64,000 nucleotides of DNA from Hygrophila difformis (Eukaryota > Streptophyta > Magnoliopsida > Lamiales > Acanthaceae). Location: positions 30,681,849 through 30,745,848 of the forward strand of contig JAOANR010000005.1 in the NCBI GenBank assembly GCA_030278955.1, given 5' to 3'. Every line of letters starts with the position of its first letter. Position 1 is the stretch's first letter. The notes beneath the pieces were generated by a model. The model was not told where the DNA came from and did no database searches. It saw only the letters and a list, made by a program, of their open reading frames with translations. Of the stretch, positions 22,944 to 33,829 are shown one piece after another. The position numbers and the translations under genes were made by a program.

Positions 22944-24494
22944 ATGGACCGAAGTTGGATGTACCGCTCCCAACGTAGTATTGGAGAACTCACATCTTAA
23001 TTTAAACATGGGGTCAAATTATTTATACAGATGGCTCATCAAAACCGAAACGTGGATAGAGCATAGGGAAGACTTAGGTGTCCGTGTAGTAAATGTAGGA
23101 ATAAATGCTATCCATCTGATGATGACATCACATATCATCTATATCGTGATGGCTTTGTTCCTAACTACAAAAGATGGACGTGTCACGGAGAGCCACACCA
23201 ATTTAGTCGCTATTACGATAACGACACGGCGCCCGCATCAGTGTCGGCACGTGATGATGACTACATGAAAACGGTGTGCGATGGAATGGGAATTGGTGGT
23301 CCCGACACAATACCAACTGAAGATAGTGATGAACCTAGGCCACCTGAGGAGCCTAATCCACAAGATAAGTTGTTCTTTCGAATGTTGGAGGCGGCAGACA
23401 AAGATTTGTGGCCTGGATGCAAGAAAATGACCCTTCTGTCCACTATTTCTAGGTTATTGAATATTAAGTCCGAACATAACTTATCGGAGAGGTGCTTTGA
23501 TACTTTGTGTCAACTAATTCTTGATACACTCCCCGAGGATAACGCTATGGTTAAGAATTTTTACAAGGCGAAATAACTACTTGAGAGATTAGGGCTGCCT
23601 GTTCAGAAAACTGATTGTTGTGAAAAAAGGGTGTATGTTATTCTGGCGCGATGATTCGGCCTTAGATAAATGTAAGTTCTGTGACGAGCCTCGCTACAGA
23701 GAATCAAATTCGAATTCAAGGATTGGACGGAAATACATGTTCTATTTCCCACTTAAAAAACATATTGAAGAGGTTGTATGCGTCGGTGGAGAAGTGTTAC
23801 CCTACTCCTTCACACTTACTAAAGCCTGCTCGAACAACGAAGCAGAATACCAAGCATTGATCATTGGGTTGGAAATGGCGATGGACAACAAAGATTTGCA
23901 CCTTAAAGTCCTCGGCGACTTCAAACTGGTCGTCAGCCAAGGCGACGGCGAAGCATATAACGTGGCATATAGGACATCATCATGGGTCGTCTGGGGAGAT
24001 GTGCCACCCTTGTGACTCAAAGGCATGGAAGCACTTTGATTCAATACATCCAGAATTTAGTACGGATGGTCGGAATGTGAGATTAGGCTTATGCACGGAT
24101 GGTTTTCAACCGTTTGGTCAATCGGGATCTCAATACTCATGGCCGCTGCCTATATACGATCCTTTTATATTTGCATACCAGGCAGAACAAGTGTGTTATG
24201 CTTCGTTCCCAACGATGAGGCCAGCTGGGTAGGAATGAATGGTTGGCCGTATGTAAAGTGAAACCGAGGGGTGGAATAACCGTTCGACCCGGGGAAGAAC
24301 ATGAATCATTTCAGGTCGACGCTCCAGAACAACATGGTATCGAAACCACGACTTTCATGTCTGCAAGGGAGCGGCTAACAGATATCGTGGTCCAATATGT
24401 AGATATTCAGTTCGATGACGACGCTGTTCACTCTGATTCCTCGAGTGACACTGATTCTACTTTAGATGACACTGATCCGGATGATTTGTCATAA
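22944..24494 (+). pseudogene. CACTA TNP2-type transposase remnant, C2
   Basis: Starts MDRSWMYRSQRSIGEL like C1 but meets a TAA after LTS, a TAG after NVDRA, a TAA after YKAK, and frameshifts. DKLFFRMLEAADKDLWPGCK and SRIGRKYMFYFPLKK are recognisable. An unrelated retroelement segment interrupts the gene at 23,787-23,940. It then resumes with CHPCDSKAWKHFDSIHPEF and GLCTDGFQPFGQSGSQYS. From there it jumps directly to the DUF4216 tail (PIYDPFIFAYQAEQVCYASF), so the TNP2 catalytic core and the DUF4218 part present in C1 are deleted. The tail ends in an acidic Ser/Asp-rich segment. It cannot encode a transposase. Confidence 0.85.
23787..23940 (+). mobile_element. Ty3/Tat-type RNase H fragment inside the C2 transposase
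   Basis: About 154 bp with no counterpart in C1. It translates in frame with the preceding transposase as LTKACSNNEAEYQALIIGLE and VLGDFKLVVSQ. These are the NNEAEYxAL and GDxxLVVSQ blocks of the second, archaeal-type RNase H found in plant Tat/Ogre retrotransposons. The flanking transposase sequence continues on both sides (GTATGCGTCGG before, GGCGACGGCGAAGC after), so the piece looks like filler DNA captured at a repaired break. Confidence 0.75.
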
Positions 24495-24626
24495 GAGACT
24501 TCGGATGAGGATTTCGAAATTTGAAAATGTGATAAACTTGTTATATACCAGTTCATTACTATTACGCATTGTATGTTTTAACGATGATCTAACGGTTATA
24601 TCGGAATACCATTGTCCCTTATACAG

Positions 24627-26411
24627 ATGTCTGAACGAGGGGGTGGCTCATCTTCGAACACGCCACAGCGGACACTTACATCTGCCGAGGAAGCGGCAAG
24701 GATACAGCGGGCGAGGGAGGCATATCAGCGACCTATGGAAGGTATTTGTAAAATAAGTTTACTATCTTGTGAAAACATTCCATGTTTGCGAATAATTAAC
24801 TTTGTAAATTTGAAATCTGTATAATATTGAATTGCAGTTGCAGCTGCCGAACTGGAAGAGCAGCCTATAGTACCTGTTCCAGACACGGCTGTTCCAGAGA
24901 CACCACCCCCATACACTCCAGGTATTAACAACTTTCTTAATACTGTTGCTTCAGTTCCTTTATGATAAACTTTGACTTTATCTGTTGTTAGGATCGATGG
25001 TGTCTTCACAAGCGGTTCCACCCGTACCTGAGCATGGTCCTGACAGGGTGCTCCTTGCGCCGAAGGCCACAGATGGGATGTAAGTATTCCACGTTCTATT
25101 AAGTTATGTTAAATATAATTAAATTTTTCTTTATACAACATCAATCTTCATCTTAATTACATCGTTTAACGAGCTTCGATTGTCTTGAAGTATCGACTTC
25201 CCGAACTCTGTTGTGAGGAAGATCACAGACATCTATCCCAAACGTGCGGATATAAATGGGATTAGCTGGGGTAAGGTGTCAAAAGAGACTAAGGAGTTCT
25301 ATTGGGGAGAATTCCAGGTATGATGTGTATCTTGCATTAATCATTGTATTGTGGGAAAGTAGTAACTCAAATGCTCTCTATAATTATCTGCAGAAAGTTG
25401 CTCGTTGGGCTCCCGAGCATGCCCTTGCTGTGAGGAATGAATGGGAGAAGAAAAACATTACACGGTGAGTTGTAAATTACATCTATAGTATTTTATTGTA
25501 ATATGGGATAATTTGATGACCTTAATTGCATATAACAGATACAAGGATTACACTTCGGACATCCGTAATAAGAAAAAACCGATGCCGGGGGATGCGCTTG
25601 TGGCCAAGAATTGGAGGCGAATATGGGATTCTGAAGTGTTCAAGGATAAGAGCAAGAGGGGGAAGCTGAACAGACATCGCCGTCAGGAGGATGCACCTGC
25701 CCTCTCCACCCACACTGCAGGCTCCAAGACATTTCGAGCCACTCTTGATGATCTGGTATGCTTTTCAAATCCATTAGACAAAATTCTATGGTATTTAATG
25801 ACACACATTGGGATCACTACCGTTTTGTAAAATTTTGTAGTCGGCTGAGAAGGAAGGGCCTGTCCACTTGCATGAGCTCCATGAGCACACACATACAAGA
25901 AAACACCAAAAGGACAATTGGGTACGCGACAAGTTGCAGAACCTTCAGGTACAAATTCTAAATGCCTTGTTCAATTTGTTGTTTACTTCAATTCTAAGTT
26001 TTTTGACCCTTTTTCAAACTTATAAAACAGGCCGAGTTTAATGCCGTTGTTGAGACCTTAAGCCAGGATCCAGAGATTGGTAGTAGCTTGGATCCTGATC
26101 GCGTCTTCCTAGATGTAGCTGGTGGTCCGGATAGGCGCAAGGCAATTTATGGCATAGGTTCCGTAGCGAGGTCGATCAGGCCTAGGGATGTTGTGGATTC
26201 CACTCCTCCACCGCCTAGTTTTTAGTTTGTGACGCAAGCTCAGTTTGATGCATACACGGCGACTATCGAGCGTCTCTCCCAGTCACAGATGACCATGGCG
26301 GAGCAGATGAAGAGATTGTTGGGACGTCAAGGCCCTCGATCCCCACCCTGCGGGGACGGGGATGATGATCTTTGTGGCTGCTCGGGAGGAGGTGACCTTG
26401 GTGTGCATTGA
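24627..26411 (+). pseudogene. CACTA accessory protein, Transposase_24 type, C2
   Basis: Rightward equivalent of the C1 accessory gene. From the ATG at 24,627 (MSERGGGSSSNTPQRT), exons can be followed: AAAELEEQPIVPVPDTAVPE; VRKITDIYPKRADINGISW and KETKEFYWGEFQ; VARWAPEHALAVRNEWEKK; YKDYTSDIRNKKKPMPGD with NWRRIWDSEVFKDKSKRGK; GPVHLHELHEHTHTR; and EFNAVVETLSQDPEIGSS. Splice borders are GT/AG and mostly coincide with C1. A TAG at about 26,223 (after PPPPSF) interrupts the last exon, where C1 has sense codons. The tail then stays open to GDLGVH. Without the stop the protein would have the same architecture as C1. Confidence 0.7.
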
Positions 26412-26757
26412 CCGTTGTTGCTTTAGTTATTGGTGTTTGTGAGACGTGGACTTGCTTTTTTCCATTATCTTCAGTTTTAGTTATTGTCCTGATTACACTT
26501 GTGAATTGTTCGACTGTTTGCACATTATCTTATGACATGCTAGACTAGAATTGTAGTGGTTATTACTTTAAGTTGAACCATTATCGAATGTTTCTTGTTG
26601 GATTGATGTTTCGACACAATTTGAATGATCTATGTTTGAAGTATACAATATGTGAATATTGGATGTTTGGTATTGATGTGTTGCTTGGTTTTGGCTATTT
26701 GGTTTTGCACATTATCTTTGGCAGCAAGTCTGGACTGTGGTGCTGCAGCAGGTTCAG

Positions 26758-27060
26758 CATTTACCGACCGCAGCGTCGGTCGGTAAGTCGGTCGGCGAGT
26801 TTACCGAATGTGGGTCGGGAATCCGGGGGTCCCGGGGTCCATTGGGGGTCGGTTTGCCGACCGCCACATTGGTCGGGAAGCTTATCGACCACAACGCGGT
26901 CAGAATGTGGGTCGACAAAATCACCGACCACAAGTCTCATGGTCGGCCCAAAATTTCGGACCAAGATATTACCGACCGGCTTTTGCGATCGGTAAGCCGG
27001 TCTGTAAGGGTCAAAACGACCCGTCCCATGGGGTTCCTGACCGGCTTTTTCGGTCGGTAT
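26758..27060. repeat. C2 right subterminal array
   Basis: Degenerate TACCGACCGC, GGTCGGTAA and GACCACAA motifs in both orientations, more diverged than the C1 arrays. Counterpart of 21,143-21,320. Confidence 0.75.
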
Positions 27061-27174
27061 TTCCTTTTTTTCTTGTAGTGTATGATATAAATTGAAAACA
27101 TTTTACTTGTAGTTGTGACAGTATAATATAGACTGTAGAAATAAAAAAGAACAAATATAATGCACAAAAGTATA

Positions 27175-27433
27175 CTCCCTCTCTTTTTTTATAACCTCTT
27201 CATTACTACACAGCACACAATCCAATGCATATTTTCAACATTAATATCTCAAATTATATACAAGTAAAAATTATAAAAATTCAATGTTATAAAACTCCAC
27301 GATTAGACGAACCAAACAACATCTCATTTGACTATATTTTATCTTATATAAACGTGCTAAAATATTGAATTAAAGTTAATTAATGAATAGTAATTACTAT
27401 GTAAAGGGTAGACTTAAATAAAAACGGAGGGAG
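27175..27433. mobile_element. Stowaway MITE inside the MULE-like right repeat
   Basis: CTCCCTCTCTTTTTTTATAA at the left and AAAACGGAGGGAG at the right form inverted ends, bordered by TA on both sides (27,173-27,174 and 27,434-27,435). The interior contains AACATCTCATTTGACTATAT, as in the other copies. It interrupts the right inverted repeat of the 20,232-27,694 element, so it is younger than that element. Confidence 0.85.
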
Positions 27434-27845
27434 TATTATATTTAATGTAATGATCACAACAGTTGGAGCCAATTATTTGCAAAGGTTGTAGAGGACGGAT
27501 TCGGATAAAACGACAAGAAAATGGACGTTTTTGGCAATTGTTCTGATTAAATCACTAATAATTGACTTGAATTAGTTAGTTTATGATGGATTTGGTTTTA
27601 ATTAGCAAAAGAACGGACTGATAGGGGCAAAAAATTAGAATAGAACGGATTGGGCAAAAATGAGAAGACAAGTTACCTATTTGGCAATTATTCCTTTTAT
27701 AGTGCACACTCGAAGAAATGGACAAATGAAAATAAATGATATCTCTCACGAGTCACGAGCTGAGGAACTTATGCAGACATTTTTAATAACGTGGACAACC
27801 TATTGAATCATGGTGGTTGAGTTCAGTGGGTGACCCGTTATTGCC

Positions 27846-27855
27846 CTATAATATT
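27846..27855 (+). promoter_or_regulatory. Possible TATA region upstream of the UGT gene
   Basis: CTATAATATT lies ~140 bases before the UGT start codon at 27,993. Only position and composition support it. Confidence 0.3.
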
Positions 27856-27992
27856 TTTGGTTCTTTCCTCAAACTCTTTCCACTCTTCAAACACCTACTA
27901 GTATATTTTACTTGCATGTAAGATCGTCCATTTCTCCCCCTTTAATTTCAACTCCGGCCTCTACATTTTTCGCATCCAAGTTCCACCAAATC

Positions 27993-29385
27993 ATGGATTC
28001 ACAAACACCTTGTTTCAAAATCCTAATGTTCCCATGGCTAGCTCATGGCCATATATTTCCCTTTCTTGAGCTCGCTAAAAGAATCTTGGCTACAAAGAAT
28101 TTTCATATATATTTCTGCACCACAGCCGTCCATTTCAGTTCAATTAAAGACTTCATTCAAGCCCACAATTTGTCCTGACTCCATAGAACTTGTGGAGCTC
28201 CATTTAGAACCATCCCCTCATCTCCCACCACACCATTACACCACCAAGAATCTCCCGTGGGATCTCAATTTCACCCTACATAAGGTCTTCCAGACAGCCA
28301 AATCTAGCTTTCCAGCCATTCTCACCGCGTTGAAACCACATCTGGTTGTGTATGATCTTTTCCAACCATGGGCTGCCAAGCTTGCTTCATCTCAGGGTAT
28401 TCCCGCAGTCCATTTTCTTATTCTAGGAACTTCATCAAGATCGTATTGCCATCATCAGTACGTTTGTTGGAATGACAATTTTCCCTTCCCAGAAATATGT
28501 CTAAAAAGTCATGAGAGGAAAAGTATGGATGATTTCATAGAGTTTTTGTATAGCAATGTGTATGATGGAGATAAAGATGTCTTTTTTATGAGCATGAGAC
28601 TGTCATCTGAGGTTGTCCTGTCAAAGAGCAGCAGGAGTTTGGAGGGGAAGTACATAGACTACATCTCTAGTGTCTGCAACACTAAATTATTGCCTGTCGG
28701 TCCACTTGTCACAGATTCTTTGAGCGATGAAAATTCAGAGATCTTAGAATGGCTAAGCAAGAAACCCCATCACTCAACTCTGTACATCTCATTCGGAGGT
28801 GAGCACTTGTTGTCCAAGGAAGAAATCGAGGAAATTGCAAAAGGGCTTGAACTTTGTGAGGCTAATTTCATATGGGTGATTAGGATTCTCCCTGGGATAC
28901 TTCCTGAAGGATTTCTTGATAGGGTGCAGGAAAGAGGCAGGGTAGTGACTGGATGGGCACCACAAGCAAAAATCTTGGCACATCCTAGCACCGGCGCATT
29001 CATAAGTCATTGTGGTTGGAGTTCACTGATGGAAAGCATATATTTTGGAGTTCCAATCATCAGTATGCCGATGATGCTCGACTTTTTCGCCGATGCCAAC
29101 ATGTTGGTAGAGGTAGGAGCTGGTGTCAGGATTCCACGGGAGGAGAATGAAGGGTATTATAAGGGGGAAGAAATTGCAGAGGTTATAAGGAAGGTGATTG
29201 TGGGAGAAAGTGGAGATGCGCTGAGGCGTCGAGCTCGAGAATTGAGTGAGAAGATGAGAATGGAGGAAGGGCTGGATATGGATGTTGTGACAGAACACCT
29301 ATGGCAACTCTGTCTGAATACCAAGCTCAAGGATGAAGACAATAAGATCGCTAAAGTATTTACAACTGAAGAGCGAGTTAGCTGA
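27993..29385 (+). pseudogene. UGT94-like UDP-glycosyltransferase, single frameshift
   Basis: Family 1 (GT1) enzyme moving sugar from UDP-sugar to a small-molecule acceptor. UGT94/91 members typically extend an existing sugar on flavonoid, terpenoid or lignan glycosides; the specific substrate is unknown. From the ATG at 27,993 residues 1-61 read MDSQTPCFKILMFPWLAHGH..., with the catalytic His at position 20. One extra base at about 28,176 then gives TGA, and the frame continues at DSIELVELHLEP. The rest is open to 29,385: PHLVVYDLFQPWAAKLA (likely catalytic Asp) and the PSPG box from WAPQAKILAHPSTGAFISHC. Total ~463 codons, normal for the family, no intron. Unusual in the PSPG box: HCGWSS instead of HCGWNS, and Asp-Phe where Asp-Gln is usual at its end. 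Whether the frameshift is real or a sequence error cannot be decided here. Confidence 0.85.
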
Positions 29386-29686
29386 TCAGAATTCGGAATG
29401 GAATAATGGAGTGGCCAAGTGTTGAAATGTACTACTACGGCTAAGGAGAGATTTGAAATGGAGTTGAAAAGGAGAATGTAATATAAACAATGGTGTAGTA
29501 GCTGTCACCTGAGTGCTTGTAAATGTATCTTTCTATATAGTACGTGGTATTTCTTTCTCGTGTATCTTGTTGGGACAAATCGAGGCTTCTTTTATCCTTT
29601 TTTAGCTGTCGCGGGATTTTGTGAGAGGGGATTTGACGACGGGCGTGTGGTTCTCAGAATTTCATGTTTATGCTTCTGTTAACTAG
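29386..29686. other. 3' flank of the UGT gene
   Basis: Presumed 3' UTR and downstream DNA, with AATGTAATATAAAC near 29,476 as a possible polyadenylation region. Nothing else is recognised. Confidence 0.4.
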
Positions 29687-30764
29687 GGAAAAAAAATGAT
29701 TTTTTAGTCCGTTATCTTTCAAAAATATCTAAATCGGTCCGTTAGAAATTTTTTGTCCCATATAGTCCGCTATATTTACTAATTTTATCCGATTTGGTCC
29801 TAATTATTTAATTAAGCTAAACTTGTTGATGTGGCACAGAAGAGATCGAATTGGACCTCCAGCTTGGCAGAAGAAAATTGCACTCACCCGGTCCCAACTC
29901 ATTACACATCATATTGAACGGGTGTAGGGATGTAAACGGGTAGGGTAGGGTACGGGTAGACCACCTTCACTCACTACCCAAAATATAATTATCTTACCCT
30001 TATCCTACCCTATTAACCTAAAATTAAATATCGGGTAGAAATAGGGTAATACCCGTCGGGTATGCGGATTATCCGCGGGTAAACGGGTACCCAAAATCTT
30101 AAATATTACATAGTTAACTGACTCTACATGACCCAACTTTACTAAAGGAAAAACTTATTTTTCATCATAAAAAAATAATTAAAACATTCATTATTGCACG
30201 AGAACAAAATTTAAAAGAATATTTAAAAGAAATTGCTAAAGCAACATAAATAAATACTGTAATATTTAAGAATATTCAGTACAAAATTCATAAATCTTTT
30301 TACTGTCAGATCTCTAACGTTAATAAATTTGAAATATAAAAATAAATAAATAAATAAATATATAAATATATCTCAATATATAATATAAATTTAAATATAT
30401 AGAAGTATATATAGATAAATAAATAAATATATATATATTTAATCGGGTAATCGGGTAATATATAAAATCTGTACCCTATTCGCACCCGATATGATTTATT
30501 TCGGTTTCGGGTAATCCCCTACCCGTTACCCGATTATTTCTACCCTACCCTACCCGATATCCGATTACCCGACGGGTTACCCGACCCTACGGGTAAAGTT
30601 GACATCCCTAAACAGGTGCCACGTCGACAAGTTTAGCATAATTAAGTAATTAGGACCAAATCGGATAAAATTAGTAAATGTAGCGGACCATATGGGGCAA
30701 AAAATTTCTAACGGAATGATTTGGATATTTTTAAAAGATAACAGACTAAAAAATTATTTTTTCC
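29687..30764. mobile_element. MULE-like MITE with ~150-bp inverted repeats
   Basis: Starts GGAAAAAAAATGATTTTTTA and ends with its complement (TAAAAAATTATTTTTTCC). The inverted similarity continues for ~150 bases each side (TTTTTGTCCCATATAGTCCG against CGGACCATATGGGGCAAAAA). The 10-bp duplication TGTTAACTAG lies at 29,677-29,686 and 30,765-30,774. No coding capacity. A hAT-like MITE sits inside. Confidence 0.8.
29925..30610. mobile_element. hAT-like MITE nested in the MULE-like MITE
   Basis: The ends TAGGGATGTAAACGGGTA and TACGGGTAAAGTTGACATCCCTA are inverted, and the subterminal GGGTA/TACCC repeats are mirror-imaged. It is flanked by 8-bp direct repeats with one mismatch, AACGGGTG (29,917-29,924) and AACAGGTG (30,611-30,618), the hAT duplication length. 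The interior is AT-rich and non-coding. Confidence 0.75.
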
Positions 30765-30774
30765 TGTTAACTAG

Positions 30775-31408
30775 TTAGCTTTGTTATTTTTAAAAGAGAT
30801 AAATAAATTTTTACGCCATCAATAGGCAGGTAATTCACTTTTGGTCCATTAAAGATTGAATTATGAAATTAGGCCACCAATAGTAATTCGGGCCTAATTT
30901 AGGGCCAATTTGACCAATACCACACTAAAACGGGCCGCGTGTAACCCACTCGCCACGCGATGGCTCAAATGTGGAAATTGTTTCTTTTGGTGACCTATTT
31001 TATTTTTTGGTAATTTAAATAAATATTACTCCATTCGTTCCATTATTTTTGTCTCACTTTCCATTTTTCTCTGTTCCAACGTTTTTGTCTCGTTTTCATT
31101 ATAGTAAATAATAAATAATAATCATCAAATTTACCGCATCAAATTCTAATATATCTTACATTAAATACTATCTATGAACATATAAAATACCGTGCTTAAA
31201 ATACCCCTACACGAAATAAATATTCATTAAAATAAAAATAAAATAAATATATATTGAAAATGTAAAAAAAGACATAATAATAAATAAAATTAATTGTATT
31301 AATAATAATAATAACTTCAAGACATAAATTATAGTATAACATAAAATAAAAATTAAATAAATTAAATCTAAAAAATAAATTAATTTGAATCAATTCATTT
31401 ATATTAAA
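30775..31408. other. Intergenic DNA with a repeat shared with 59,937-60,118
   Basis: No gene. 30,880-31,030 is the inverted counterpart of 59,937-60,118 (shared blocks include GGCCGCGTGT, CACGCGATGGC and AAATAAATATTACTC). From ~31,030, CTCCATTCGTTCCATTATTT looks like the left part of a decayed Stowaway MITE. The remainder is AT-rich. Confidence 0.45.
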
Positions 31409-31530
31409 GGGGATGGAAACTTACCCTAGTGGTCAAGTCCCCCGACTCTCAACTTATAGGTAGGGGGTTCGATTCCCCACCCCGCCATTATCCCTTCCTT
31501 TTTATCCATTTGTAATTTTTGTGGCATGAG
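31409..31530 (+). mobile_element. SINE, 5' part (split by the TR-GAG element)
   Basis: GGGGATGGAAACTTACCC with A-box-like TAGTGGTCAAG and B box GGTTCGATTCC (31,466-31,476), homologous to the SINE at 11,295. It ends at GTGGCATGAG, where the TR-GAG LTR begins. The 3' part resumes at 59,640. A 12-base direct repeat ATTTATATTAAA lies at 31,397-31,408 and 59,702-59,713. Confidence 0.7.
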
Positions 31531-33468
31531 TGTACACCCCGGTTTTTGGTCACCCAGGCCGGGGCGTCACCGCCACACCTCCCTAGCAAGACGCGGTTTC
31601 TCCGAGCTTGCTAAAGAGATGCAAGGCTATGGTTTTTCAGAATTTAAAATATAAAACAGCCCATTCATATATAATTTAAAAAAATAATACATCAAAGTTG
31701 CAGCGGAAAATAATATTTACATAAGTATAATGCAGCGGAATTTAAATATAGGGCCAACATGGCCTAATCACGGGTTAAACAGGCCCGTTCATGCAAGATC
31801 TAGTCTAATACAAAAAAAAAATTCAAAATAATATATCATCCCAAGCTTCCCGTGTATGCATATGACGATGCATAATTCTCAACTCTGGAAGAAAAAGAAA
31901 TAAAAATGGTTTGGTCAGCACGTACAAGATTATGAGGTTTCAAAGCCTTTATTTAAATTTAATGAAAACATGTGCATAATTTAAACAATTCATGTAATCG
32001 CATAATTTAGAAGACATGGATTCATAAGATCATCAATATAGCTTGCAACGTAATTAAATAAGTTGCCATAAATTTAAAAACACAATTTATCAAGGACTTA
32101 ATTGGATTCCCTTATCGATGTCTCGTTTCAATTCTTTTACAGATCACCACCGCTAGGGCTCTTATGTCCGCCAGCCTTACGCCTGGGCTCTTATGTCCAC
32201 AGGTATCATGGTCAATACAGATCTTTTAATTAGAGTTAATCCGTCCGCTAGCCATACGATCAGTGTTTCGCTAGGGCTCTTACGTGAACCTAGACATACA
32301 CTTGGGCTCTTATGTCCCAAGCCGCAGAGAACATTGACAGTATCTAGCTTAGTCATAACCCGCCATATTTTAATCTTCTCGTTTTATATATCGTATTTCA
32401 AAGAATTTCTATCCGTTTCAACCTTAAAGGCTAATTTCACCGTTTCAACATGATATTAAGATTTGACTCGGTCAACCACAGTTTACTCTAAAATTCGTGT
32501 AAAATCAGATTTAATTCCAAAAATTATAAAATTTCACGTCTGACTCAGAAACGTCGAGATCTACAACTTTCGTGTTTTAACTTTTTCAATCCAAGATACC
32601 TAAATAGGTCAAAATCATCAATTTTCGTAGAAGAACAATTCTGTCCGAATTTAATGTATCACAGTTTAAAGATTTCGAATTCTACAATAGCAATTCAACT
32701 CCAAACTTGATGAAATTTTACAGAGATCATCTTAAGACAATTATCTACGACTTTCATGTTCAGCCAAAGATCTAAAACGGTCTGGAACCTATGTCAAAAA
32801 CGTGATCAAGGTCATACCTAAGTTCTGTCAAGAATTTCAAGATCTAGATTCAAGCAGTTCGGTTTCGGTTGGTTTTCACATATCAAATCGACCCTAAAAA
32901 TTCTGAACATTTTACAGTAGATAGATCTAAGCCTTAAGAACGTTTTTCATGTTTTACGTTTTTCCGTTTGAAGATGTTTTAAGGTTCGGAAAAATTCATC
33001 AAAACTGTTGCATCGGTAGAAAACAAAAGTTGACAGATTTAGGAGTTCTTGTTAAATCTTTTAGTTTCGAACGTTTTAAAACTTCCCAAAACCATGTAAG
33101 AGTTAACTTACAGAGTTTACGAATGTCCGGGATCGTCTATTCGAAGGCGTGGCTTCCCGTCCACCGTTTCTCCTCTCCGTTCGTCGGGTTCTACGATCTA
33201 GATCCAATACGAGGTGTAGAAGAGAAAAGAAGAAGATTAGGATTTGTTTTCGAATCGTTTATTGAACAAGGATTGGATCGAGACTTACCACTACTATGGA
33301 GATCTTAGAATTTTTGTCCAACAGCGTTCGTCTTGGTTTCGTGCCTCCGACGACTCCGGATTTAGGGTTTCGAATGTGTAGAAAGTTGTAGGGTTTTGTA
33401 AAAGTATTCGGAGCTCCTAGGAGGTCTTATTTATAGATATCTAAGACCTAGGGCGTCCAAAATCTGAC
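31531..33468 (-). repeat. TR-GAG 3' LTR, first part
   Basis: Matches 57,127 to about 59,093 of the intact LTR. It breaks at CTGAC (33,464-33,468), which is the target duplication of the Athila insertion. It contains four copies of a GGGCTCTTATGTCC-like motif at 32,156-32,317 and lacks a ~20-base stretch present at about 57,523-57,542. An 86-codon open frame here is shared by both LTRs but shows no coding signature. Confidence 0.85.
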
Positions 33469-33829
33469 TGAAACTTTTGACGAGCTTCGCCAACACGAGT
33501 AATTTTCGGATATGTCAGGTGTGGATTTATTAAATGATAAGAGTTATGATGTAGGGAAGGGGTTTAAGGATATATTAAGATTTCCCTTTTTATTACTCCC
33601 GTGGGGTTCAAATAGCGCTGTGGTCCTTCCGGTCATGAAACTTTTGACAAGTATCATGGTGCAACCGGGATGGACCTTCAGTCTGTCACCCTGAAAGTCC
33701 TAGGTATCTGCACCACAATGCTTCTCTTGATTTCATGTCAAGAAGATACCTGCGCGGGATAAACGATTCAACCTTACCAGATACCAGTATACTTAATAGA
33801 GTGATGTTTATTGCAACTGCGCTGCATCC

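Larger units (their letters stand above)
21122..27080 (+). mobile_element. CACTA (En/Spm) element C2, 6.0 kb, internally deleted
   Basis: The termini CACTACAAGAAAACTGGGG and TTTTTTTCTTGTAGTG are flanked by the duplication TAT (21,119-21,121 and 27,081-27,083). Subterminal arrays of TACCGACCGC-type motifs lie at 21,143-21,320 and 26,758-27,060. It carries the same two genes as C1, read rightward: a deleted TNP2 remnant (22,944-24,494) and an accessory gene (24,627-26,411). It is inserted inside the MULE-like element, next to that element's right inverted repeat. Confidence 0.92.
20232..27694. mobile_element. MULE-like element with ~350-bp inverted repeats, host of C2
   Basis: 20,232 onward (GGAATAATTGCCAAAT) is matched in inverted orientation at the right end (ATTTGGCAATTATTCC, to 27,694). 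The repeats extend to about 20,579 on the left. On the right they run from about 27,084, there interrupted by a Stowaway MITE. A 10-bp direct repeat TTTTATAGTG flanks both ends (20,222-20,231 and 27,695-27,704). Long terminal inverted repeats plus a 9-11-bp duplication are the hallmark of Mutator-like elements. The unique interior is only about 540 bp (20,580-21,121); CACTA C2 occupies the rest. No transposase is seen, so it is non-autonomous. Confidence 0.75.

Noticed and set aside
32193..32453. 86-codon open frame in the TR-GAG LTR (copy at 57,816-58,076)
   Set aside because: Present only because both LTRs are alike. No start context, no domain, and it overlaps the GGGCTCTTATGTCC repeats.
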